Below are positions 1 through 6,393 of a DNA stretch of 7,542 nucleotides, in pieces; position 1 is the stretch's first letter; each line of letters opens with the position of its first letter. Both the position numbers and the translations under genes were made by a program. A model generated the notes under the pieces. It worked only from the letters and a program-made list of their open reading frames with translations. It had not been told where the DNA came from and did not search any database. The stretch comes from Deltaproteobacteria bacterium. Its GTDB lineage: Bacteria > Desulfobacterota > Binatia > Binatales > Binataceae. The stretch is taken from assembly GCA_003161515.1 (NCBI GenBank), contig PMOH01000240.1, positions 1 through 7,542 on the forward strand. The letters are read 5' to 3'.

Positions 1-2352
1 TGCGGCCTGCGCGAGGCTATCGCCAACGCCAACGCGAAGGCCGATACCTCGGGGGGCGATTGCGCCGCCGGCACCGGCAACGACACGATTGCATTCAGCG
101 TCAGCGGGACTATCGCGCTCGCGAGCGGACTCCCTTCGATTCAGAACACCGTCGAAATCGATGGAACCGGCCAGACGATCGTGATCGACGGTGGCGGCGC
201 CAGTGGTGTCATGCAGAACTTCTCCGGCTCGCTCACCATCAACAACCTGACGATTTCCAACGGCGATACGACCGGAGGCGGCGGCGGGATTTTGAACAGC
301 GGCACACTGGCGATCACCAACTCAACGTTTCTTGGGAATCAAGCTGCGGTTGGCGGCGCCATTTTCAATTTCTTTTCCGGCACGCTCACTGTTTCCAACT
401 GCACCTTTTCAGGCAACGTCTCGCCCGCCGGCGGCGCGATCCAAAGCAGCCACGGCGGCACCGTCACGAGCAGTACTTTCTCGAACAACAGTGCCGGCAG
501 CGTTGGGGGCGCCGGCGCGGATATCCTGGCCAACAATACGACGCTCACGGTTACGAATTCGATAATGGCGAGTAGCACCGGGTCCAACTGCGGCGTGTCG
601 AATGCCGGCGTCATCGCAAACGGCGGCGACGATATCTCCGATGACAGTTCGTGCGGCCTTGGGACCAGCACCGGCGCCAACGGCGATACTATCGGCGACA
701 GCGTCAACCCGCTGCTGGATACCAACGGGCTGCAGAACAACGGCGGCCCGACCGACACGATCGCGTTGCAAGCAAACAGTCCGGCGGTTAACGCGGTCCC
801 AATCGCCAATTGCCTGCCGACCGATCAGCGCGGCGATCCGCGCCCTGACCCGGGCGACAACAGTGGCGCATGCGATATCGGCGCGTTCGAATCGATCGAT
901 GCGCTCGCGTCGCCGACCCCGACTTCGACTGCGACGCCAACCGCAACTCCGACGGCGACATCGACGCCCACCAACAGCCCCACTGCAACCGCGACCGATA
1001 CCGCGACTGCGACCGATACGGTGACTGCGACGCCAACCGCGACTCCAACTGCAACTGCGACCTCGACTGCAACCGCAACAGCGACCGATACTGCAACTGC
1101 GACTCCTACCAGTACGGCAACCGCGACCGACACTGCGACTGCCACTGCGACGGTCACGGCAACTCCGACCATTACCGCGACCGCGACTGCTACCAGTACG
1201 GCGACTCCGACTGCGACCGCAACTCCCAAGCCGCCGCCGATCAAACTTACTATCTCGCCCAAATCGCTGAATTTCGGCAGTGTCGATACCGGAAACGCGC
1301 CGATCAAATCAGTTACGTTGCACAACAAGAGCAGGACCAACGATCTCGTGAGCAACCTGCGGATCAGCGGGCGATACTTCAGCGTGGCGAGCAACACTTG
1401 CGCGGCTGGAGTGCCGGCGGACGGAACCTGCGAGATCGGCGTGAGCTTCGCTCCCCAAACCAGGGGCAAGAAGTTCGCCGGCAGTCTGACGTTCAAGGAT
1501 CAATCGAAGCCGAGCAGCCATAAGGTAAAGCTCGAGGGCAAGGGCGTGCTGTCGGTCACTCCGACCCCGACCGCAACGCCGTCGATAACCGCCACCGCAA
1601 CCCTGACCGCGACTGCCACGCCGACCGACACCTCGACTGGCGCCACCGCGACCGCGACGCCCACTGCCACCTCGACTGGCAGCATGACCCCGACTGCGAC
1701 CGCCACCGCAACTGCGAGCCCGACCAGTACCTCAACCGCGACCTATACCCTCATTAGTATTTCTGAGTCGGTGTCGGGCACCGTCTTTTTGACCAACCCG
1801 AACGCCACGCCCAATTCGGTCGAGACTACGCAGGCCGTCGCGGTCTCGACGCCTTCATTCTCCGACAGCATCAGCCTGAGCGACACCAACGTCGATATCT
1901 CGGGATCGGCGTCGTCATCGCAGACCTCGGCGGCCAAGGGTTCGACGATTTCAGCCATTGAGTCAGCTGCCGCCGATGCGGATCTCTCGTTGTGCGGGCC
2001 TTCTCCTCTGTGCATGGCGTCGGACCAGGGAATTACCAATTTCGATGCACAATTTTGCATTACGTCGAACACGAACTATTCGCTGACCGGTACGGTGCAG
2101 GCGAGCGCCAATCAGGATCTCGGGAGCATCACCGCCGTGGGAGCTGTAAGCATCGAAACGATCGCTCCGATGCCAATCTTGATCGTCAATGAGCAGGCCA
2201 CCAACGGCGAGGACGTTCCAATCTCGATGAGCCTGCCGTTGTCGGCCGGATGCTACGACATGAACGTCGAGGTTTATTCCGACGCGCTACCGAGTGGAAC
2301 CGGCGGAGGCAGCGCGTCGGCGAGCTGCAACGTCCTGCTAAGTCCGGAGTAG
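1..2352 (+). CDS. Secreted CSLREA / beta-helix / choice-of-anchor protein with Thr-Pro-rich stalks (5' partial)
   Basis: The frame is open from the first base and ends at TAG 2350-2352 (783 codons visible); the start and any signal peptide lie upstream. Numbering from codon 1: residues 1-11 read CGLREAIANAN, the conserved core of CSLREA-type domains. Residues about 40-250 are Gly/Asn/Thr/Ser-rich repeats such as LTINNLTISNG and GTLTVSNCTFSGN, typical of a right-handed parallel beta-helix (pectate-lyase-like fold). Residues about 259-297 (NSPAVNA, then DQRGDPRP, then CDIGAFE) match the end of choice-of-anchor Q-type domains. A Thr/Ala/Pro-rich stalk (about 304-410) follows, then an ASPM/SPD-2/Hydin or choice-of-anchor D-like Ig-fold (about 415-516; SPKSLNFGSVDTG, CEIGVSFAPQTRG). 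A second stalk spans about 520-582, and an unrecognised 200-residue C-terminal domain with five Cys follows. No LPXTG or PEP-CTERM tail is seen. It is probably an exported cell-surface or secreted protein; ligand and any enzymatic activity are unknown, and I see no clear lyase catalytic signature. Confidence 0.9.
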   Translation, partial: CGLREAIANANAKADTSGGDCAAGTGNDTIAFSVSGTIALASGLPSIQNTVEIDGTGQTIVIDGGGASGVMQNFSGSLTINNLTISNGDTTGGGGGILNSGTLAITNSTFLGNQAAVGGAIFNFFSGTLTVSNCTFSGNVSPAGGAIQSSHGGTVTSSTFSNNSAGSVGGAGADILANNTTLTVTNSIMASSTGSNCGVSNAGVIANGGDDISDDSSCGLGTSTGANGDTIGDSVNPLLDTNGLQNNGGPTDTIALQANSPAVNAVPIANCLPTDQRGDPRPDPGDNSGACDIGAFESIDALASPTPTSTATPTATPTATSTPTNSPTATATDTATATDTVTATPTATPTATATSTATATATDTATATPTSTATATDTATATATVTATPTITATATATSTATPTATATPKPPPIKLTISPKSLNFGSVDTGNAPIKSVTLHNKSRTNDLVSNLRISGRYFSVASNTCAAGVPADGTCEIGVSFAPQTRGKKFAGSLTFKDQSKPSSHKVKLEGKGVLSVTPTPTATPSITATATLTATATPTDTSTGATATATPTATSTGSMTPTATATATASPTSTSTATYTLISISESVSGTVFLTNPNATPNSVETTQAVAVSTPSFSDSISLSDTNVDISGSASSSQTSAAKGSTISAIESAAADADLSLCGPSPLCMASDQGITNFDAQFCITSNTNYSLTGTVQASANQDLGSITAVGAVSIETIAPMPILIVNEQATNGEDVPISMSLPLSAGCYDMNVEVYSDALPSGTGGGSASASCNVLLSPE
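910..1230 (+). repeat. Degenerate Thr/Ala/Pro codon repeat (first stalk)
   Basis: A run of alternating GCN-ACN and CCN-ACN codons gives an (A/P)T-rich stalk with occasional Asp and Ser. Near-identical DNA blocks recur in frame: 927-950 and 1023-1046 match at 23 of 24 bases (offset 96 bp, 32 codons), and the 13-mer ctaccagtacggc occurs at 1106-1118 and 1190-1202 (offset 84 bp, 28 codons). This is what slippage or unequal recombination within a coding repeat would leave. Such Thr-rich segments usually act as extended linkers and may be O-glycosylated; the glycosylation is only an inference. Confidence 0.85.
1552..1746 (+). repeat. Second Thr/Ala/Pro-rich stalk repeat
   Basis: The same kind of (A/P/S)T codon repeat as at 910-1230, placed between the Hydin-like domain and the C-terminal domain of the beta-helix protein. 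It is shorter and more Ser/Gly-interrupted; the short block CCTCGACTGGC recurs inside it. The arrangement stalk - Ig-fold - stalk suggests that the folded domains are spaced away from each other or from the cell surface. Confidence 0.75.
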
Positions 2353-2365
2353 CAGCGGCGGCGCG

Positions 2366-2818
2366 TCAGGCGCCCATCTTGAGCCCCGGCGGCAGCTTCC
2401 ATTCGGTGGAGTCGAGCTCGCGACCGCGCTCGGAAAATTCCCAGTAGTGACCCTCGAGGTCTTTGGCCTCGTAAGTGCGCCCGCCCCAGAATTTGTCGGA
2501 GGGCTCCGAGATGATAGTTGCGCCGGCCGCCTTGGCGCGGGCGAAATGCTGATCGATTCCGTCAACGTACACCTTCAGCGACTGAGTGATCGCGCCGGCG
2601 ATTCGCGGGCTGGTGCGGTCGTGTCCGCCCGACGTGCTGAGCGTGATGAGCGCGTCGCCCACCTCCATCCACGCCAGCACGGAGCCATGCCCAGTCAGCC
2701 GAGCATTCGCCCGCTCGCGAAATCCAAACGCCCGAGTAAGAAATTCGACCGCCGCCGGAACGTCCTCGTAAGAAAGCGTAGGAACAACGGTAGGTGAAGC
2801 CCAAAGTTTCGCAGCCAT
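2366..2818 (-). CDS. VOC-family (glyoxalase / bleomycin-resistance-like, PhnB-type) protein
   Basis: The 150-residue product has the usual length and pattern of single-module vicinal oxygen chelate proteins: VVPTLSYEDVPAAVEFLTRAFGF at residues 11-33 (first beta-strand and helix), GDALITLS at 54-61, and the second half with LKVYVDGIDQHFARAKAAGA at 81-100 and the characteristic WGGRTYEAKDLEGHYWEF at 111-128. Glu127 sits at the usual C-terminal metal-ligand position. The position where glyoxalase I has its first His is not His here (PTLSYED), so glyoxalase I activity should not be assumed; PhnB-like or dioxygenase-like relatives of unknown substrate fit better. The ATG at 2816-2818 is supported by a strong ribosome binding site 6 nt upstream. 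It lies 95 bp downstream of the SLT gene on the same strand and converges with the beta-helix gene. Substrate cannot be deduced. Confidence 0.9.
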   Translation of the reverse strand: MAAKLWASPTVVPTLSYEDVPAAVEFLTRAFGFRERANARLTGHGSVLAWMEVGDALITLSTSGGHDRTSPRIAGAITQSLKVYVDGIDQHFARAKAAGATIISEPSDKFWGGRTYEAKDLEGHYWEFSERGRELDSTEWKLPPGLKMGA

Positions 2819-2824
2819 CAGAAA

Positions 2825-2833
2825 CCTCCTCTC
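2825..2833 (-). promoter_or_regulatory. Strong Shine-Dalgarno site of the VOC gene
   Basis: Read on the minus strand this is GAGAGGAGG, complementary to the anti-SD end of 16S rRNA, with a 6-nt spacer to the ATG at 2818. It fixes the start codon. It is the clearest ribosome binding site in the window; the other genes have weak or no visible SD. An AT-rich stretch just upstream (TATATT on the minus strand, 2847-2852) could be a -10 box, but no convincing -35 box is found at normal spacing. Confidence 0.75.
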
Positions 2834-2913
2834 GATGCGTTTACAAAATATAAACCGTCGCGCGCATGAAAGGTTACGCGAGGCTGCACGGAGGATCTCC
2901 CGCGAAGCGCGCG

Positions 2914-5031
2914 TCAGTGGCGCCAGGCGCGGGCGCAGTTCAGGATGTCGATTTGCGTTCCGTCTTCGACCGCGTGGTATTTTTGCAGGAAGCCTTCATC
3001 GATTTGCTTGAGCGCTGGCGGCTCGCGCCGACGCCATCGATTGCACGCGCCCGGGCCGCCGTTGTAGCCGGCATAAGTCGATCGCGCCAGATGGCTCGAA
3101 ATCAGCACCGGGTCGAACTTCGCCTGCGACATCGACGCGAACTGCATCATCTGTGCGAGAATCTCGCAGCCCGCGCCAACATTATAGAGCACGTCCCACT
3201 TGAGACGGTCGAGATCGTAAAATCCGCGCCAGACGTGCTTGTTCACCTGCATCACGCCGATATCGCCGGTGTCGGATTCGAGCCATCGGACGCGGTCCCC
3301 GACCATCACGAATTGCCGCCAGCAGCTTTCCTGCCACGCAGTGCTCAGCACCAGCGTGACGTAAACGCGGCCGTTGTCCGTGTCGAGCGCGTCCATGCCA
3401 GAAGCGACCTGGCTGAGTCGATAGGCCGCGCTGAGATTGAGCAGCAGCGCAATGTCATGGCGATAGGCGTCGGCGTTTCCCTCGTTGATGACGAGGCGGT
3501 AGAGGCGATCGGCAACGTCCTGTAGCCGGTTTATCTGCAGGTGTCCGGCGTCTTCGGCAGCGTCGGCTTCGCGCGGTGATATGAAGTTTAGGAACCTAAC
3601 CCCTAACCCTGAGACAGCAGAACCCTCACCTGCCTCGCTACGCGAGGCCGCCTCTCCCGTAAAATAACGGGCGAGGTAATTTCGGAACAATCGCGCGCTG
3701 GGACTTGGCACCGGAGCCGCGGCGGGGGCGGAGGGTAGGATATCTTCTTCTTCGATTGGATGGCGGCTGCGCGGCGGCTCTGGCACGGAAAAAAGTTTCT
3801 TCATGTCGGGATCTTCGCGGTAGTCGAATTTAAGCGGGTCGCCGCTCACGCCCGGCGCCATGATGTGCGCGAGGCGGCGAAGGTCGGCGGCCGAAATGCG
3901 CATCCCGAGCGCAGGCGCAGCCTGATCGAGTGCGAACAGCGCGTCGCCGGCCGAAATGAACGACATGAATTCGAGCGCATGCGCCCCGAGCATCCCGCGC
4001 CGCGCGGCGGCGCGCACCGCGTCATGCAACTGGCGCCATTCGTCGAGAAACAACAGGCGCACTGGATCAGGACCGCCGCCGGCCGGCGGATTGTTCAGCG
4101 CATTCACCAGCCGGTAGCGGCTGTCGAGCAGGATTTGCAGTAACTGCTCGCGGAATTGCTGGTCGCCAACCGCGTCTCCCAGTTGCTTGATCGAAAAAAC
4201 CAGGAACGCGTCCCATTTATCCAGCGAGTCCTGAAACGCTTTGAGCTCGGCCGGCGTGGGCGACGCCGCGGCGCCAGGATTCACTGGAGAACCCGGCACG
4301 TCAGGAACCGTCATCACGAGCGTGACGCGCAGCCCGTCGTCGAGCGCGACGATATTCGGCTCGGCGGTCAGACTTGCGATCGCGGTGCGCACGCGGTCGG
4401 CGGCGTCGGCGGGAATCGAGTCGGTGATCATCGCCGCCAGTTGTTTGACCGAGGGATTGAGGTCGTAAGAGAAATCGTTGAGCTGCGGAATCAGGTAGCC
4501 CTTGATCAGGTCGAAGCCCTGGCTGACGACCTCCGCCTTCTGATGCGCTGAGTCGAAGACATTCAAATCAGTGAAATGAAATTTGAGCTGCAGGCCGGGC
4601 GCGATGTACGGGACGCCGAGCGCCTGGACGATACCGCTCCATTGCACCGCGTTGAGGCATTGCGATCCCATCGCGAGGCCGAGCCCGAGGCTGTTCGCGG
4701 TTTCCAGTTGCACGGTCGCGGCAGTGCCTCCGGTCGCATGCGCGAACTCGGGATTTTCCGCGTAGAGGAACTGGCAATCGTTGACACCGTTCCACAGCTC
4801 AGCGCGTCCGCCGGGCGCGGTGTAGAGTTGGCGTTTGAGCGCCTCGCGCAACGTGATGTAGTCGATGGTCAGCGGAATGCGAACCTGCGAAGCCCGAGCG
4901 GGAGCAGAAAGCGCGATCACTGCGATCGTAGTGACGATTATCCACAACCTAATCCCTAGCCCCCTTTTTTCGGGCCCTCGAGGGAAAGGGAACAATCGCG
5001 GATAGCGGCCTGATCGTTCGAGGATATTCAT
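2914..5031 (-). CDS. Exported protein with C-terminal lytic transglycosylase (SLT) domain and long uncharacterised N-terminal region
   Basis: The 705-residue product is numbered from ATG 5029-5031. Residues 29-47 form a hydrophobic signal-peptide core (LWIIVTTIAVIALS) ending in APARA-S, so export to the periplasm is likely. Residues about 49-235 start with QVRIPLTIDYITLREAL and are rich in beta-type hydrophobic alternation, resembling TULIP/DUF4403-like lipid-binding domains; this is tentative. Residues about 250-440 look helical. A Pro/Ala-rich linker and a repeat-derived segment (about 456-481) follow. Residues about 555-670 carry SLT hallmarks: TAWQES with putative catalytic Glu568, GDIGVMQVN at 589-597, NVGAGCEIL at 617-625 and YAGYNGGPGACNRW at 653-666. 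Such domains cleave the MurNAc-GlcNAc bond of peptidoglycan with 1,6-anhydro product formation. The start is uncertain: GTG at 5085 gives 723 residues, and TTG at 4947 starts right at the signal peptide with a G-rich SD-like stretch before it. It is divergent from the LeuA-like gene. Confidence 0.85.
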   Translation of the reverse strand: MNILERSGRYPRLFPFPRGPEKRGLGIRLWIIVTTIAVIALSAPARASQVRIPLTIDYITLREALKRQLYTAPGGRAELWNGVNDCQFLYAENPEFAHATGGTAATVQLETANSLGLGLAMGSQCLNAVQWSGIVQALGVPYIAPGLQLKFHFTDLNVFDSAHQKAEVVSQGFDLIKGYLIPQLNDFSYDLNPSVKQLAAMITDSIPADAADRVRTAIASLTAEPNIVALDDGLRVTLVMTVPDVPGSPVNPGAAASPTPAELKAFQDSLDKWDAFLVFSIKQLGDAVGDQQFREQLLQILLDSRYRLVNALNNPPAGGGPDPVRLLFLDEWRQLHDAVRAAARRGMLGAHALEFMSFISAGDALFALDQAAPALGMRISAADLRRLAHIMAPGVSGDPLKFDYREDPDMKKLFSVPEPPRSRHPIEEEDILPSAPAAAPVPSPSARLFRNYLARYFTGEAASRSEAGEGSAVSGLGVRFLNFISPREADAAEDAGHLQINRLQDVADRLYRLVINEGNADAYRHDIALLLNLSAAYRLSQVASGMDALDTDNGRVYVTLVLSTAWQESCWRQFVMVGDRVRWLESDTGDIGVMQVNKHVWRGFYDLDRLKWDVLYNVGAGCEILAQMMQFASMSQAKFDPVLISSHLARSTYAGYNGGPGACNRWRRREPPALKQIDEGFLQKYHAVEDGTQIDILNCARAWRH
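3592..3666 (-). repeat. Dispersed palindromic repeat embedded in the SLT gene
   Basis: On the minus strand this segment contains a short inverted repeat (CCCGTTATTTTACGGG), a second one (GCCTCGCGTAGCGAGGC), then GTGAGGG and TCAGGGTTAGGGGTTAGG. That style is typical of intergenic dispersed repeats in high-GC bacterial genomes, not of codon-selected sequence. Here it is read through in frame as a Gly/Ser/Glu-rich stretch (roughly residues 456-481 of the SLT protein) in the linker before the SLT domain. The other visible element with the TTAGGG-like block is near 4946-4995. The boundaries are approximate. Confidence 0.6.
4946..4995 (-). repeat. Second dispersed repeat, at the 5' end of the SLT gene
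   Basis: On the minus strand it reads TTCCCTTTCCCTCGAGGGCC, then a run of A and G, then CTAGGGATTAGG. The plus-strand block AACCTAATCCCTAGCCCC (4946-4963) matches AACCTAACCCCTAACCCT (3593-3610) at 15 of 18 positions, so the two elements look related at that end. The CCCTCGAGGG core is a perfect palindrome. If translation starts at 5031 or 5085, the element encodes the basic N-terminal region of the signal peptide (RLFPFPRGPEKRGLGIR); if it starts at TTG 4947 the element is leader sequence. Confidence 0.5.
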
Positions 5032-5116
5032 CAATTTATGTTTTTGGTCACGCAGGCGACTCGATTGCGCACGCACCGATGTCACGAGTCAACTATTATG
5101 GCAACTCTGCTTGTCC

Positions 5117-5145
5117 TTGAAAGCGGTGGCGCGGGTTACGATAAT
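5117..5145 (+). promoter_or_regulatory. Sigma-70-type promoter for the LeuA-like/DCC operon
   Basis: TTGAAA (5117-5122) and GATAAT (5140-5145) are separated by exactly 17 bp, each with one mismatch to the TTGACA/TATAAT consensus. Transcription would start near 5152, leaving a leader of about 30 nt before the ATG at 5184. It lies in the divergent gap between the SLT and LeuA-like genes. On the opposite strand a CATAAT hexamer (plus-strand 5095-5100) could serve as a -10 box for the SLT gene, but a matching -35 is not convincing. Confidence 0.6.
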
Positions 5146-5183
5146 CGAATTAGAAGAATCACCGGAAATTGCGGGTAAGCCCG

Positions 5184-5699
5184 ATGAGCACTGAACGTCA
5201 GGCAGATTTTTACGAAGCGGAACCGCCCCAGGCGTCGCGCGAACTGGCGAAGCTGCGCGCGTCGAGCGATTACCTGGCGCCGTTCGAGATCGTGCGGCGC
5301 CGCGTGATCGACGACGTGTACGACGGCAAGATGATCGTTGACGCGACGCTGATCATTCGAATCGGCGACGTCGAGGAGACCGAGGCGGCGTCGGGCGTCG
5401 GCGTGCTGCATGCGCTCGATACGGCGCTGCGCAAGGCGTTGCTGAAATATTTTCCGTACCTCGAGCCGGTGAAAGTCATCGAGACCTACCAGCATGCGAC
5501 CGGCGCTTCGACTGAGGCGGACGTCGTGTCGGTGAAGAAATTTGCCGACGGCGACCTGGTCTGGACCACGCTGGCCAAGTCGTCGAACACGATCGAATCG
5601 GCATGGGTGTCGCTGCTCGACGGCTACGAGTGGCGGATCATCCAGGAGAACGCGCGGCTGCGGCGGATCAACGCGAATCCAAGGTGGTCGAAGCGCTAA
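5184..5699 (+). CDS. Free-standing LeuA/CimA-type allosteric (alpha-isopropylmalate synthase regulatory) domain protein
   Basis: The 171-residue protein resembles the C-terminal regulatory domain of 2-isopropylmalate and citramalate synthases without the catalytic TIM barrel. Residues 33-62 (APFEIVRRRVIDD, then DATLIIRIGD) match the first strands. Residues 68-95 contain AASGVGVLHALDTALRKAL and YFPYLEPVKV, equivalent to the G-x-GPVDALDxALRKAL pattern. Residues 96-152 continue with VIETYQH, TEADVVSVKKFADGDLVWTT, SSNTIESAWVSLLDGYEWRI, matching the SxNIIEASWxALxDGxEY end of the family. In the full enzymes this domain dimerises and binds leucine or isoleucine. Here about 30 N-terminal residues lack similarity that I recognise. 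The ATG at 5184 is preferred over TTG 5169; the SD is weak. It is followed after 5 bp by the DCC gene. It could be a regulatory subunit acting in trans on a LeuA/CimA-type enzyme or an amino-acid sensor; neither is shown by the sequence. Confidence 0.85.
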   Translation: MSTERQADFYEAEPPQASRELAKLRASSDYLAPFEIVRRRVIDDVYDGKMIVDATLIIRIGDVEETEAASGVGVLHALDTALRKALLKYFPYLEPVKVIETYQHATGASTEADVVSVKKFADGDLVWTTLAKSSNTIESAWVSLLDGYEWRIIQENARLRRINANPRWSKR

Positions 5700-5704
5700 C
5701 CACG

Positions 5705-6130
5705 ATGGCTAGTGAGCATGCGGAGAGCGTCGGCAAGGCGTCGCCGGGCAAGCTGGCGATCCTGTACGACGGTTCGTGCGAGATGTGCCGGGCGAGCCTC
5801 GACGGAATCCGGCAATTCGACAATTCGGGAAAAATGGAGCCACTCGATCTTCATGACGAAGACGTGCGCGCGAAGTTTCCCGAATTGAAGATGGAGAATC
5901 TGCTCGAGGAATTGCACGCGGTGGACGAGAACGGTCGCGTGTATCGTGGCGCGCGCGCGATCAACGAGATTCTGCGGCGGCAGCGCGGACTCAAGGGCTA
6001 TCTCGCGTACCTGTGGTATATACCGGGATACGCGTGGCTCGCGGACCGCCAGTACAAGCGGATCGCGGCGTCGCGATACGAGCGCGACGCTCAAGGCCGC
6101 GTGAAAAGCCAACCCCTCCAGGAAAATTAG
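5705..6130 (+). CDS. DCC-family (DUF393) thiol-disulfide oxidoreductase-like protein
   Basis: The 141-residue product has the family signature LAILYDGSCEMCRASLDGIRQFD at residues 17-39, with a thioredoxin-like CxxC pair (Cys25, Cys28) following the YDG motif. EELHAVDENGRVYRGARAI around residues 66-85 is the second conserved block of the family (typically H.v...G.v..G..A). An aromatic segment (YLAYLWYIPGYAWLADRQY, about 98-116) closes the domain and may touch a membrane, though it is too polar for a confident transmembrane helix. The length is normal for the family. The ATG at 5705 is 5 bp after the stop of the LeuA-like gene, which suggests cotranscription and translational coupling; GTG at 5684 is a possible earlier start. 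A redox role is inferred from the CxxC motif; the physiological partner of DCC proteins is generally unknown. Confidence 0.88.
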   Translation: MASEHAESVGKASPGKLAILYDGSCEMCRASLDGIRQFDNSGKMEPLDLHDEDVRAKFPELKMENLLEELHAVDENGRVYRGARAINEILRRQRGLKGYLAYLWYIPGYAWLADRQYKRIAASRYERDAQGRVKSQPLQEN

Positions 6131-6142
6131 AGGATCCAGAGA

Positions 6143-6187
6143 AGAGCCGGGATTCTTCGCTTCGCTCTGAATGACACAAAGAGCGGA
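6143..6187 (+). repeat. Dispersed intergenic repeat, copy A
   Basis: Contains CCGGGATTCTTCGCTTCGCT followed by CTGAATGACACAAA and CGGAATG just after. It closely resembles copy B (6251-6303). The ends of the core, ATTC and GAAT, can pair to form a small stem around the TTCGCTTCGCT loop. Sequences of the style TTCGCTTCGCTC..GAATGACA are common as dispersed intergenic repeats in many bacterial genomes. It starts 12 bp after the stop codon of the DCC gene. Confidence 0.65.
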
Positions 6188-6250
6188 ATGGAGCTCGAGC
6201 GTCGCACAGCGCGGTTGATCCGTGGTTGGGGGTGCGTCGGCTGGCGTCGA

Positions 6251-6316
6251 GAAAGATCCGGGGTCCCTCGGCTTCGCTCGGGATGACACAAAAAACCGGA
6301 ATGACACAAAAAAACT
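6251..6316 (+). repeat. Dispersed intergenic repeat, copy B, with truncated tail duplication
   Basis: Copy B reads CCGGGGTCCCTCGGCTTCGC followed by TCGGGATGACACAAAAAA. The stem ends are TCCC and GGGA, the counterparts of ATTC and GAAT in copy A, so pairing is kept although the bases differ. Immediately after, CCGGAATGACACAAAAAAAC (6296-6315) repeats the tail of the element without its head, which looks like a partial tandem duplication of about 20 bp. Copies A and B have the same orientation and start about 108 bp apart. Confidence 0.65.
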
Positions 6317-6348
6317 CCGACTGACAAGGAGAAACAGAACCTGAGAGC

Positions 6349-6370
6349 AAAAGGGCGTCTGCGCCATTTT
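6349..6370 (+). terminator. Weak terminator-like hairpin
   Basis: GGCG (6354-6357) pairs with CGCC (6362-6365) across a TCTG loop, followed by ATTTT; the AAAA before the stem could pair with the TTTT after it, across a G-A mismatch. It could end transcription of the LeuA-like/DCC operon about 220 bp beyond the DCC stop, but the stem is short and the T tract only four bases long. Confidence 0.3.
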
Positions 6371-6393
6371 GCGATTAGTACTTTTCACTGGGT

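Noticed and set aside
60..575. Arg-rich open frame overlapping the beta-helix coding region
   Set aside because: Shadow frame with an improbable Arg/His-rich composition; the frame starting at base 1 has CSLREA and beta-helix motifs.
910..1230. Possible CRISPR array or non-coding tandem repeat
   Set aside because: The repeats are degenerate, codon-phased and without unique spacers; they encode a protein stalk.
825..1496. Long minus-strand open frame rich in Val-Ala-Val-Gly
   Set aside because: It is the antisense of the Thr/Ala/Pro codon repeat; restricted codons leave the opposite strand free of stops. The plus-strand frame has recognisable domains.
2866..3525. 219-codon plus-strand open frame opposite the SLT domain
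   Set aside because: The minus strand encodes the catalytic SLT motifs; the plus-strand product shows no family pattern.
5696..6388. 230-codon minus-strand open frame across the DCC gene and the repeat region
   Set aside because: It is antisense to the DCC gene and then runs through dispersed repeats; no recognisable domain or ribosome binding site.
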